Source of the DNA: Streptomyces sp. GESEQ-35
GTDB lineage: Bacteria > Actinomycetota > Actinomycetes > Streptomycetales > Streptomycetaceae
DNA length: 64,000 nucleotides
Direction: 5' to 3'
Assembly (NCBI RefSeq): GCF_017948485.1
Contig: NZ_JAFFSX010000019.1
Coordinates: 124,001-188,000, forward strand
This document shows, in pieces, positions 51,701 to 60,292 of this stretch. Every line of letters begins with the position of its first letter. The first letter of the stretch is position 1. The notes under the pieces are model-generated. The model had not been told where the DNA came from. It worked only from the letters and a program-made list of their open reading frames with translations, and did no database searches. Both the position numbers and the translations under genes were made by a program.

Positions 51701-51995
51701 CGCTCCGCGGGGGCCGTCATGCGTCTGCGGATTCGTTGTGGCTGGTCGCGCCCACGCGGCGGAGCCGCAAATCGATACAGCCCCGCGCCCCTTTGGGGCG
51801 CTGACCCCGCCGCCTGACGGCCCATCAGGGCGTTACGGCGCGATCGCTTCCGTCGTTTCTCCATCCATGCCGCAACGGGTTTCCTCCTGTCTCCCTATTT
51901 GTCATGCACGCGAGCCCCTCTGTTCAGCGGGCGGACTGCCCGGAAGCGTGAGCTTCCCAGTGTCCAAGAGGCCAGCGAGGCTAGGGAGTTCGCGC
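51701..51995. other. intergenic region before the PhoD gene
   Basis: These 295 bases contain the inverted repeat element at 51724-51800 and the presumed phoD promoter. No gene is supported. A single PHO-box-like half (GTTCAGCGGGC, near 51921-51931) is present without a second good direct repeat. Confidence 0.5.
51724..51800 (-). repeat. Streptomyces intergenic repeat (GCGCGGGGCTGTATCGATTTGCGG type)
   Basis: On the minus strand it reads GGGCGCGGGGCTGTATCGAT, then TGCGGCTCCGCCGCGTGGGC and GCGACCAGCCACAACGAATC. The GCGCGGGG and GCGACCAGCCAC ends are shared with the elements at 23525 and 60185, with a different middle. Confidence 0.7.
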
Positions 51996-53546
51996 ATGAC
52001 TGGAGCCGTATCCCCCGACCGACGCCGATTTCTGACCGCCGGCGCCGCCGTCCTCGGCGCCGCCGCCTCTGCCCAGCTGTGGCTGCCGTCGTCCGCCCGA
52101 GCAGCCGAAACCCCGCTGCCCGACGGCGTGTTCAGCCTCGGTGTCGCCTCCGGTGACCCGCTGCCCGACGGCATCGTGCTGTGGACCCGGCTCGCCCCCG
52201 ACCCGCTGAACGGCGGCGGCATGCCCGCGCTGACCGTGCCGGTGGAGTGGGAGATCGCCGAGGACGAGCGGTTCCGAAAGGGAGTGCGCCGGGGCGTCGT
52301 CCAGGCCCGGCCCGAGTACGGGCACAGCGTTCACGTCGATGTACGGGGGCTGCGCGCGGGCCGCGCGTACTGGTACCGCTTCCGCGCCTCCGGCCAGCTC
52401 TCGCCCGCCGGCCGCACCCGCACCGCGCCCTCGCGCCACAGTTCCGGCGGCACCCTGCGGGTCGCGCTCGCGTCCTGCCAGAACTGGCAGAACGGCTACT
52501 TCACGCCGTACGCCGACATGCTCGCCCAGGACCCCGACGTCGTGGTGTTCGTCGGTGACTACATCTACGAGTCGACACCGTCGGCGACGGCCGTGCGCAA
52601 GCACGAGGGGACCGGTGAGCCGTACAGCCTCACCCAGTACCGCAACCGGTACGCGCAGTACCGCATGGACCCCGACCTCGCGGCGATGCACGCGAACGCG
52701 CCCTTCGTGGTCACCTTCGACGACCACGAGATCGACAACGATTTCGCCGGCGAGATCCCGCAGGACCCGGACAAGCAGCCGCACGACGCGTTCGTGGCCC
52801 GGCTGACCGCGGGCTACCAGGCGTACTACGAGCACATGCCGGTGCGGGCGACGGCGATCCCCGACGGGCCGCACATCCGGATGTACCGCCGACTGGAGTT
52901 CGGCCGCCTCGCCCGGCTCAACGTCCTGGACACCCGGCAGTACCGCAGCGACCAGGTGACCACCCAGGAAGCCGCCAAGAACCCCTCGCTCACCATGCTC
53001 GGCGGCGAGCAGAAGGAGTGGCTGCTCGACGGGCTGCACGACTCGCCCGCCCGCTGGAACCTGATCGCCTCGCAGATAATGGTCGCCGAGACGGATCTGC
53101 TGATCGGCGAGGGCAAGCAGTGGTTCTACGACGCCTGGGACGGCTACCAGGCCGAACGCAACGCGCTGATGGAGGAGTTCGCCGACGTCCGCAACCCGGT
53201 CGTGCTCACCGGTGACCGCCATCTGACGATGATCAGCGACCTGAAGAAGGACTACGCGGACCCGGACTCCGATGTCGTCGGCGCCGAGTTCGTGGGCACG
53301 TCCATCTCCAGCAACGGCGACCAGGACCAGACGGCCTTCCACAAGGAGTGGGACCCGCGGATGCCGGACAACCCGCACTGGAAGCTGCTCGACGCCCACC
53401 GCGGCTACCACCTCTTCGACGTCCGGCGCGACGGCATCGACGCGCAGGTGCGGGTCGTGGACACGGTGCTGAAGCCGACGGCAGCAGCGAGCACGCTGGC
53501 CAGGCTGCGGGTCGAGTCCGACGAGCCGGGCGTGCACCTCGAGTAG
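51996..53546 (+). CDS. phoD: PhoD family alkaline phosphatase/phosphodiesterase, Tat-exported
   Basis: The 516-residue protein has a twin-arginine signal (DRRRFLTAGAAVLG near residues 7-20, cleaved after ARA). The PhoD metal and active-site motifs follow: ASCQNW, VGDYIYE, FDDHEIDND and LTGDRHLT. PhoD enzymes release phosphate from phosphomonoesters and diesters, including teichoic acids, outside the cell. The ATG has GGGAG seven bases upstream. A strong terminator follows. Regulation by PhoP is expected from the family but is not proven by the sequence here. Confidence 0.93.
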   Translation: MTGAVSPDRRRFLTAGAAVLGAAASAQLWLPSSARAAETPLPDGVFSLGVASGDPLPDGIVLWTRLAPDPLNGGGMPALTVPVEWEIAEDERFRKGVRRGVVQARPEYGHSVHVDVRGLRAGRAYWYRFRASGQLSPAGRTRTAPSRHSSGGTLRVALASCQNWQNGYFTPYADMLAQDPDVVVFVGDYIYESTPSATAVRKHEGTGEPYSLTQYRNRYAQYRMDPDLAAMHANAPFVVTFDDHEIDNDFAGEIPQDPDKQPHDAFVARLTAGYQAYYEHMPVRATAIPDGPHIRMYRRLEFGRLARLNVLDTRQYRSDQVTTQEAAKNPSLTMLGGEQKEWLLDGLHDSPARWNLIASQIMVAETDLLIGEGKQWFYDAWDGYQAERNALMEEFADVRNPVVLTGDRHLTMISDLKKDYADPDSDVVGAEFVGTSISSNGDQDQTAFHKEWDPRMPDNPHWKLLDAHRGYHLFDVRRDGIDAQVRVVDTVLKPTAAASTLARLRVESDEPGVHLE

Positions 53547-53556
53547 CGGCCGGCAG

Positions 53557-53595
53557 GGGAGAGCCTGGGACTCATCACCGTCCCAGGCTTCTCTC
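53557..53595 (+). terminator. terminator after the PhoD gene
   Basis: GAGAGCCTGGGAC and GTCCCAGGCTTCTCTC form a stem with an eight-base loop. The CTTCTCTCAG word recurs just downstream. Confidence 0.8.
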
Positions 53596-53656
53596 AGCAA
53601 AACTTCTCAGCTTCTCTCAGCGAAGTCTTAGGGAGTCCTCTTACTCTGCTCTAACT

Positions 53657-54853
53657 ATGGAGACTGACTGTACGAGAGATGAACTCCCGGCCAACGGTGC
53701 CACGGTCATAGCCCCGCTGCCCTCCGGGACCCGGCTGCTGCACATCGGCCCGCACAAGACGGGCACGACCTCGATCCAGGGTGCGCTGTTCGAGGCGAAG
53801 GACGCGATGCCGGAGCACGGCGTCGTCTTCCCGGCCTCCAGTCGCCATCCCATGGAAGCCGCCCTGGCCGTCTGCGCCCGCCCCGGGATGCTGGGCAACA
53901 CCAAGCCCACCGAACGGCACTGGGAGCGGCTGGTCGAGCAGGTGGACGCGAGCGGCAGGCGTACCTCGGTGATCAGCAGCGAGTTCTTCGCCGACGCTCC
54001 GGACGACGAGACCATCGCCCGGGTCGTCGAGGAGCTCGGCGGCGACCGGGTCCAGGTGCTGATCACCGTGCGCCCGCTGGCGAAGATCATGCCCTCGCAG
54101 TGGCAGCAGTACGTGCAGAACGGCCTGCGCATGGGCTACGAGGACTGGCTCACGCACATGCTCCGCAAGGCCCCGTACGAGAAGCCCAACCCCAGCTTCT
54201 GGCACCGGCACCGGCATGACCGGCTCGTCGAGCGCTGGGCCCGGGTGGTCGGGCCCGAGCGGGTCACCGTCGTCGTGGTCGACGACCGGTACAAAGACGG
54301 CCTGATGCGCACGTTCGAGGCGCTGCTCGGCCTGCCCGAGAATCTTCTTCAGCCCGTTCCGGACACGGCGAATCGCTCTCTCACCCTCGCCGAGACCGAA
54401 ATGCTGCGGAATCTTAATGTGGAATTCCGCGGCAATGGACTTCCGGACGAGCTCTATTCGCAGCTTGTCCGATACGGCGCCGTGATGCATATGAAGAATA
54501 TGTGCGCTCCGGGTCCCGACGAGGTGAAGATCTGTACCCCGCAGTGGGCCGTCGAGGCCGCTGCCGGGATCGGTGCCGAGATGGCCGGGCGGATCGGCGC
54601 CATGGGCGTACGGGTCCTGGGGGATCCGGGGCTGCTGTCCGTCGTGGCGAAGCCGGTCGCGCGCACCGAGGCGGAGCCGCTGATCGCTCCCGAGGTGGCC
54701 GCGCACGCGCTGTACGGCGCACTGGCCGCGGCCGCCGCGGCGCCCGTCAAGCACATCGCCCCCGTCAAGGCGCGTACCGTTCACCAGACGTCTTCCAAGG
54801 AGCTGGTGAGGGTCCTCGGGCACCGGTGCCTGAAGCGGCTGCGGAGGCGCTGA
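53657..54853 (+). CDS. sulfotransferase-like/P-loop protein
   Basis: The 398-residue product starts its fold with LLHIGPHKTGTTSIQGALF near residues 27-45, matching the PAPS-binding 5' loop (PKTGTTSL-type) of sulfotransferases. A conserved SEFFAD and LITVRPLAKIMPSQWQQY correspond to the 3'-phosphate binding arginine region. C-terminal helices end in a basic KRLRRR tail. No signal peptide is present. It heads a run of cell-wall polymer genes, so sulfation or an analogous modification of a glycan is possible. The start region has no ribosome site; TACTCT nine bases upstream of the ATG suggests a leaderless transcript. Confidence 0.75.
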   Translation: METDCTRDELPANGATVIAPLPSGTRLLHIGPHKTGTTSIQGALFEAKDAMPEHGVVFPASSRHPMEAALAVCARPGMLGNTKPTERHWERLVEQVDASGRRTSVISSEFFADAPDDETIARVVEELGGDRVQVLITVRPLAKIMPSQWQQYVQNGLRMGYEDWLTHMLRKAPYEKPNPSFWHRHRHDRLVERWARVVGPERVTVVVVDDRYKDGLMRTFEALLGLPENLLQPVPDTANRSLTLAETEMLRNLNVEFRGNGLPDELYSQLVRYGAVMHMKNMCAPGPDEVKICTPQWAVEAAAGIGAEMAGRIGAMGVRVLGDPGLLSVVAKPVARTEAEPLIAPEVAAHALYGALAAAAAAPVKHIAPVKARTVHQTSSKELVRVLGHRCLKRLRRR

Positions 54854-54960
54854 GCCGTCCGGGCGTCACGCTCCGCAATGCCGATCACCTGTGGAGTTAC
54901 TCACAGCAATTCCACGGGGTGAAACGGGGTACCCGCGGAAGGCCTTGCCCATGACCAGGT

Positions 54961-55018
54961 GTGCAAGGTGAATGACAGGTTGCGCGCACATATGCAACGG
55001 AGGTCGCTCACCTTGCAC
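54961..55018 (+). promoter_or_regulatory. nested inverted repeats upstream of the CDP-ribitol synthase-like gene
   Basis: GTGCAAGGTGA (54961-54971) and TCACCTTGCAC (55008-55018) are perfect 11-base arms. Inside them GTTGC (54979-54983) pairs with GCAAC (54994-54998). The structure ends 59 bases before the start codon. It could be a regulatory RNA structure or an operator. Confidence 0.65.
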
Positions 55019-55077
55019 TGCGGTAACCACAAGTGGGACCATTTCCAGGTTCCCAGTCGCCCCGAGGTAGGTCACCT

Positions 55078-56574
55078 GTGTCACAGCACAATGCCAAGCC
55101 CCGTACCACCGCAGTGATCCTGGCCGGTGGTACCGGTCAGCGCGTGGGTCTCTCGATCCCCAAGCAGCTGCTGAAGATCGCCGGCAAGGCAGTCATCGAG
55201 CACACTCTGACCACTTTCGAGAAGGCCGACTCGATCGACGACGTCATCGTCCTGATGGCGCCGGGGTATGTCCCGGACATCGAGAAGATCGTCGCCAAGG
55301 CCGGGTTCAAGAAGGTCTCCCGCATCATCGAGGGCGGCACCACGCGGAACGAGACCACCGAGCGCGCCATCGAGGCGCTCGGCGAGGGCCTGGCCGAGGG
55401 CGAGGACCGCAACGTCCTCTTCCACGACGCCGTACGCCCCCTGCTGTCGCAGCGCGTGATCGACGACTGCGTGGTAGCGCTGGAGCGCTACCAGGCCGTC
55501 GACGTCGCCATCCCGTCCGCCGACACCATCATCGTGACCCGGACGCACGGCGAGGACGGCGAGTTCATCACCGAGATCCCGGACCGCGCCCGGCTGCGCC
55601 GCGGCCAGACGCCCCAGGCGTTCAAGCTGTCCACGATTCGGCGGGCCTACGAGGTCGCGGCCGGCGACCCCAACTTCCAGGCCACGGACGACTGCACGGT
55701 CGTACTCCGCTATCTGCCGGACGTGCCGATCCACGTCGTCGCGGGCGACGAGTACAACATGAAGGTCACCCAGCCCGTCGACGTGTTCATCGCCGACAAG
55801 CTGTTCCAGCTGGCCTCCAGCGCCACGCCCGAGCAGAACGGCGAGGAGGCCTACCGCGAGCTGCTCGGCGGCAAGACGGTCGTCGTCTTCGGCGGTTCGT
55901 ACGGCATCGGCAAGGACATCTGCGAACTCGCCGCGTCCTACGGCGCCCAGGTGTACCCGCTGGGCCGCTCCACCACCGGCACGCACGTGGAGAACCCGGA
56001 GGAGGTCGACGACGCGCTGTCCAAGGCGTACGCCGAGACCGGGCGCATCGACTACGTCGTCAACACCGCGGGCGTGCTGCGCATCGGCAAGCTCGCCGAG
56101 ACCGACAACGCCACCATCGAGGAAGCGCTGAAGGTCAACTACCTGGCCCCGGTGCAGATCGCGCGCTCCTCGTACAAGTACCTGGCCGAGACCAAGGGCC
56201 AGCTGCTGCTGTACACCTCCAGCAGCTACACCCGCGGCCGCGCCGAGTACAGCCTCTACTCCTCGACCAAGGCCGCCATGGTGAACCTCACCCAGGCGCT
56301 GTCCGACGAGTGGGCCGGAGACGGCATCCGCGTCAACTGCGTCAACCCGGAGCGCACCGCCACGCCGATGCGCACCAAGGCTTTCGGCCAGGAGCCCGCG
56401 GGCAGCCTGCTCTCCTCCGAGGCCGTGGCCCGCACCTCGCTCGATGTGCTGCTGTCCGAGCTGACCGGCCATGTCATCGACGTCCGCCAGCAGGACCCGA
56501 CGGCGGGCGCGGCGAAGGCCTCCGGCTTCGAGGCGGCGCTGGCCTCGGTACTGGACCGGCAGGACGGCGTGTAA
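55078..56574 (+). CDS. bifunctional cytidylyltransferase/SDR reductase (CDP-ribitol synthase-like)
   Basis: The 498-residue protein fuses an IspD/TarI-type cytidylyltransferase (residues about 8-240: AVILAGGTGQRVGLSIPKQLLKI, then LFHDAVRPLLS) to a short-chain dehydrogenase (about 262-498: GGSYGIGKDI cofactor loop, YxxxK at Y394/K398). This order is seen in Haemophilus Acs1/Bcs1, which reduces ribulose-5-phosphate and makes CDP-ribitol; Staphylococcus TarJ instead uses a separate MDR enzyme. The product would feed the TagF-like protein encoded next. The GTG at 55078 has GAGG about ten bases upstream. Confidence 0.88.
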   Translation: MSQHNAKPRTTAVILAGGTGQRVGLSIPKQLLKIAGKAVIEHTLTTFEKADSIDDVIVLMAPGYVPDIEKIVAKAGFKKVSRIIEGGTTRNETTERAIEALGEGLAEGEDRNVLFHDAVRPLLSQRVIDDCVVALERYQAVDVAIPSADTIIVTRTHGEDGEFITEIPDRARLRRGQTPQAFKLSTIRRAYEVAAGDPNFQATDDCTVVLRYLPDVPIHVVAGDEYNMKVTQPVDVFIADKLFQLASSATPEQNGEEAYRELLGGKTVVVFGGSYGIGKDICELAASYGAQVYPLGRSTTGTHVENPEEVDDALSKAYAETGRIDYVVNTAGVLRIGKLAETDNATIEEALKVNYLAPVQIARSSYKYLAETKGQLLLYTSSSYTRGRAEYSLYSSTKAAMVNLTQALSDEWAGDGIRVNCVNPERTATPMRTKAFGQEPAGSLLSSEAVARTSLDVLLSELTGHVIDVRQQDPTAGAAKASGFEAALASVLDRQDGV

Positions 56575-56698
56575 TAATCGAAGCCAAATAGCTTTAAGTA
56601 ATTCAGGCCTCTGTGGGTGCTCGTTAACGGGCTATTCATGGGGGCCTGAAGCCGTACAGAACAAAACCGGCACTCCCCCTCCAAGAGCAGGTTTCTTC

Positions 56699-58726
56699 GT
56701 GATTTCCACCGCTATTCGCGTCGCCCGGGTGGGCAGCGCGGCCGAGTTGGCCGCGGCGGTCCTCATGATGCTGGGTTACCCGGCGCTCATGCTGGCCGCG
56801 CTCGTCCCGAGCGTTCCCGCCTTCGCGGCTGCGGCCGCCGTGACGTATCTGGCGGACCACTATCTGCACCGCAAGGGCAGCTATCTGATCAACCGCCTGA
56901 GCAAGGTGCGTGCGGGTCTGTCGATCCGCTTCCTGATCCGGCAGCTCCTGCTGGTCCTGCTGCTGGCCCGCCTCTCCTTCGCGGACGACCTGATCTTCTA
57001 CGGTGCGGTCGCCGGCTTCATCGCCTTCTACGGCCTTCAGGCCCCGCACGGCGCGCTGGTCACCCTGATCCGCAACCGCCGCCGGATGCCGGTCGCCACC
57101 CGCAATGTCGACCTGGCCTCCCGCATCCGCATCCCGGACGCCCCGCCGCGTCCGCTGCTGCACCGCTCCGCCGAGAAGATGCTCCACCTCGACCTCGCGG
57201 CCGTCGTCGGCGTGCTGGTCTCGGCGGCCATGGCGTCGGCCGTCGCGGGCTTCATCGGCATCGGCGTGACCCTGTTCCTGGGCTGCCTGTACGTCCTCGC
57301 GCTGATGCCGTACGTCCGGGGCCGCAAGATCCCGCCGAACGCGGACGCCGTGCTGGCCGCCGTGGACGACTGGCTGGGCGAGTACCGACCCCAGACGGCG
57401 CTGTACTTCTCCGGGTCCAAGGACTCCGCGTACCAGGTCAACATGTGGCTGGAGACCATGGAGCAGCTGGACTCCAAGCCGCTGATCATCCTGCGTGAGC
57501 GCGCCGTCCTGGACCGTATGGCGCCCACCACGGTCCCCGTCATCTGCGTGCCCGGAGGGGTGCACCTGATGAACATGGACCTCTCGAACGTGCGCGTGAC
57601 GCTGTACGCGGCGAACGTCGGCAAGAACATCCACATGCTGCGCGTCCCGACGATGAAGCACGTCTTCATCGGCCACGGCGACAGCGACAAGCTGGCCAGC
57701 GTCAACCCGTTCAGCAAGGTGTACGACGAGGTGTGGACCGCCGGACGCGCGGGCCGCGACCGCTACGCCATCGCCGACGTCGGTGTCCGCGACGACGACA
57801 TCGTGGAGGTCGGCCGTCCGCAGCTGGCGCCGATCGAGACCTGGGAGGGCGCGCCCGAGGGACGTATCCCGACGGTGCTGTATGCGCCCACCTGGGAGGG
57901 CTGGGACGACAACCCCGGCAACACCTCGATCCTGCTCGCCGGCGAGAACATCGTCCGCACGCTGATCAAGGCCGACCCGCCGGTCCGCGTCCTGTACAAG
58001 CCGCACCCCTTCACCGGCACGCGCAGCGCCGTGGCCAAGGCCGCCCACCTGCGCATCACCGCGCTGGTGGAGCAGGCCGCCGCTACCCGGCTCGCGGCGG
58101 ATGCGGCGGCCCAGTCCGCCGCCAAGGCCGAGCTGGCCCGCATCGAGGCCCGGCTCGCCGAGTTGTCCGGCGGCGCCGAGAAGGGCGACGAGGCCGAGGC
58201 CACCCGTGACGGCGTGGTCGACGTCGCCAAGCACGAGGAGATCGCCCGGCTGCGCGCCGAGTGGAACGACGCCTACTGGCGTTCCTTCCCCGCCCACGAG
58301 CACCGCGTCATCGCGGGCACCGAGCCGCGTCTGTACGACTGCTTCAACGTCTCCGACGCGATGGTCTCCGACATCTCCAGCGTGGTCTCGGACTTCATCG
58401 CCAGCGGCAAGCCGTACGCGGTCACCGACTCCGCGGAGCTGGGCGAGGAGGAGTTCAAGCGGCAGAACACCGCCGTGCGTGCCGCTGTCATCCTCAGCAA
58501 CAGCGCCGCCGAGCTGGACGGGCTGCTGGCCGCCGTCCGTGACCCGGCCGCGGACCCGCTGGCCGCGGACCGCAAGGAGCTGAAGCAGTATCTGCTCGGC
58601 CCGGACGAGCCGACGTCCATCGAGCAGTTCAACACCGCTGTGGCGAACCTGGCGTTGAAGGCCGAGACCCGCAACCTCGGCCAGGAGCCACGGATCGCGA
58701 CGACGGAGGCGGAGCTGACCGGCTGA
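56699..58726 (+). CDS. membrane protein fused to a CDP-polyol glycerophosphotransferase-like domain
   Basis: The 675-residue protein has about six to seven spans in residues 10-215, then a TagF/TarL-like domain from about 240. Matching motifs are YAPTWEGW, LYKPHPF (434-438) and DAMVSDISSVVSDF (about 552-565), the last resembling the TDYSS region of TagF. A predicted coiled coil (456-524, AKAELARIEARLAEL) is inserted between the two Rossmann halves. TagF-type enzymes polymerise glycerol- or ribitol-phosphate from CDP-precursors. With the upstream CDP-ribitol synthase-like gene this suggests a polyol-phosphate wall polymer. The GTG start has GAGCAGG upstream; a terminator follows. Confidence 0.8.
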   Translation: MISTAIRVARVGSAAELAAAVLMMLGYPALMLAALVPSVPAFAAAAAVTYLADHYLHRKGSYLINRLSKVRAGLSIRFLIRQLLLVLLLARLSFADDLIFYGAVAGFIAFYGLQAPHGALVTLIRNRRRMPVATRNVDLASRIRIPDAPPRPLLHRSAEKMLHLDLAAVVGVLVSAAMASAVAGFIGIGVTLFLGCLYVLALMPYVRGRKIPPNADAVLAAVDDWLGEYRPQTALYFSGSKDSAYQVNMWLETMEQLDSKPLIILRERAVLDRMAPTTVPVICVPGGVHLMNMDLSNVRVTLYAANVGKNIHMLRVPTMKHVFIGHGDSDKLASVNPFSKVYDEVWTAGRAGRDRYAIADVGVRDDDIVEVGRPQLAPIETWEGAPEGRIPTVLYAPTWEGWDDNPGNTSILLAGENIVRTLIKADPPVRVLYKPHPFTGTRSAVAKAAHLRITALVEQAAATRLAADAAAQSAAKAELARIEARLAELSGGAEKGDEAEATRDGVVDVAKHEEIARLRAEWNDAYWRSFPAHEHRVIAGTEPRLYDCFNVSDAMVSDISSVVSDFIASGKPYAVTDSAELGEEEFKRQNTAVRAAVILSNSAAELDGLLAAVRDPAADPLAADRKELKQYLLGPDEPTSIEQFNTAVANLALKAETRNLGQEPRIATTEAELTG

Positions 58727-58742
58727 CCGACCGCCACAGGCG

Positions 58743-58777
58743 AAGAGCCCCCGAGGAGTGAATCCTCGGGGGCTCTT
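58743..58777 (+). terminator. terminator after the TagF-like gene
   Basis: AAGAGCCCCCGAGGA and TCCTCGGGGGCTCTT are perfect 15-base arms around a five-base loop, followed by TCC. Confidence 0.9.
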
Positions 58778-58928
58778 TCCGTGCCCGATGAACGGGCGTC
58801 ACCTGGAATTCGTATGACGTAGGTCACTAATTCATGAGCTACAGGCAACCGCTTCCCGCTTTCGCCCGTCTACTGGTTTGCAAATAAGGAGACACGGGGG
58901 GAAATGTCCCGTTAGCGAGGGGGAAAAT

Positions 58929-60137
58929 GTGACCGTTGCGCAGCCTGATGTCAGCGTGATCATCGGGGCGTACGAAGCGATGCCGTATCTGGTCGAGTGC
59001 CTGGCATCTGTCGAGGCACAGACCATCGACCCGGAGCGCATCGAGGTCATCGCGGTCGACGACGGTTCGACGGACGGCACGGGGGAGTATCTGGAGGAGT
59101 TCGCGGCCCGCGTGCCCATGCACGTGACCGTGATCCGGCAGGACAACTCGGGCGGCCCCAGCGGCCCGCGCAACGTCGGCCTGGGCAAGGCGTCCGGGCG
59201 GTACGTCTTCTTCCTCGACGCCGACGACCGGCTGGGCGCCGAGGCCCTGGAGCGGATGGTCGCGATGGCCGACCGCAACGGCACGGACGTCGTCCTCGGC
59301 AAGGTCGAGGGCATCAACCGCAAGCCGCCCCGGTCGATGTGGGGCAAGACGCTGGAGCGCACCGACGTCTACTCCTCCAACATCAAGTTCACGCTCAGCG
59401 CGCAGAAGCTGTTCCGCCGCGCGCTGCTGGACCGGCACGGCATGCGGTTCGATGAGTCGCTGTGGACCGGCGAGGACGCGCTGTTCACGATGGAGGCCTA
59501 TCTGCGGGCCGACGGCGTCTCGGTGGTCGCGGACCATGTCTGCTACTACCTGGTGGGTCGCGAGGACGGCAAGCACGTGACGAAGAGCGGCAGTTACACC
59601 CTGCGCTTCGACTCCGCCCGCGCCCTGATGGGGCTGATCGCCGACCTCGTCCCGGCGGGCCCGCGCCGCGACACGCTGATGGTCCGCCCGTTCCTGGTCA
59701 CCCTGCTGCCGCAGTTCGGCCCCAGGTTCCTCAAGGACAGCGAGCAGATACGCCGGCACAAGCTGGAGCTGGCGAAGCCGCTGATGGAGGCCTACTGGAC
59801 CGACGAGCTGGCCCGCCGCCTCAAGGTCGAGGAGCGGCTGCGGCTGCACCTGGTCGCCGGGCAGCGGCCCGAACTCCTCGTCGAGGTCCTGGAGTTCCTC
59901 AGGGCGAAGAGGCAGGCGGCCGCCCTGCTGGAGAGGAAGGGCCGCCGCGTCTACCTCGCCTACCCCCGCTTCCGTGACCGTGTGGCCGGCATACCCGACG
60001 CCGTCTACCTCGCCGAACCCCGCGAGGCCCGCGCCTTCCCGGGCTACCGCGAGGGCGGAGCCGACTCGTTCGCGAGGAAGGTCATCCGCCGGGTGCGCCG
60101 GGCACTGCCCGCCGCCGCGGTGCGGACGGCGGCCTGA
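58929..60137 (+). CDS. family 2 glycosyltransferase
   Basis: The 402-residue protein has a GT-A fold: VSVIIGAYEAMPYL at residues 8-21, VDDGSTDGT near 42-50, the RNVGLGKASGRYVFFLDADD block with the metal-binding DADD near 97-100, and a WTGEDALFTMEAY acceptor loop. It would transfer a sugar from a nucleotide donor, probably onto a wall polymer or lipid-linked intermediate. No membrane span is seen; the C-terminal half is helical and basic. The GTG at 58929 overlaps an out-of-frame ATG and has GAGGGGGA upstream. It has its own upstream region after a terminator. Confidence 0.88.
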   Translation: MTVAQPDVSVIIGAYEAMPYLVECLASVEAQTIDPERIEVIAVDDGSTDGTGEYLEEFAARVPMHVTVIRQDNSGGPSGPRNVGLGKASGRYVFFLDADDRLGAEALERMVAMADRNGTDVVLGKVEGINRKPPRSMWGKTLERTDVYSSNIKFTLSAQKLFRRALLDRHGMRFDESLWTGEDALFTMEAYLRADGVSVVADHVCYYLVGREDGKHVTKSGSYTLRFDSARALMGLIADLVPAGPRRDTLMVRPFLVTLLPQFGPRFLKDSEQIRRHKLELAKPLMEAYWTDELARRLKVEERLRLHLVAGQRPELLVEVLEFLRAKRQAAALLERKGRRVYLAYPRFRDRVAGIPDAVYLAEPREARAFPGYREGGADSFARKVIRRVRRALPAAAVRTAA

Positions 60138-60184
60138 CACTCCCTGCGGTCTAAGCGGGTCCGGCGAAGTCAGCTGCGGTTCGG

Positions 60185-60236
60185 CCGCGCCCCATAGGGG
60201 CGCGGGGAACTGCGCGACCAGCCACGACGGACCCGC
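60185..60236. repeat. Streptomyces short intergenic repeat (GCGGGGAACTGCGCGA type)
   Basis: The GGGGCGCGGGGAACTGCGCG core is followed by ACCAGCCACGACGGACCCGC, as at 16664 and 23525. It begins with a GCGCCCC/GGGGCGC stem that may terminate transcription between the two convergent genes. Confidence 0.75.
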
Positions 60237-60240
60237 GGAC

Positions 60241-60292
60241 GAGCACCGGACTTCCAGCGGAGCTCAGAGCACCGGACTTCCAGCGGAGCTCA
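60241..60292. repeat. two 26-base tandem copies at the end of the pyruvyltransferase gene
   Basis: GAGCACCGGACTTCCAGCGG followed by AGCTCA occurs twice without mismatch. The last three bases of the second copy are the stop codon of the minus-strand gene. Confidence 0.92.

Noticed and set aside
51901..51945. Possible PHO box upstream of phoD
   Set aside because: Only one 11-base unit (GTTCAGCGGGC) resembles the consensus; the neighbouring unit does not, so I do not call a PhoP site.
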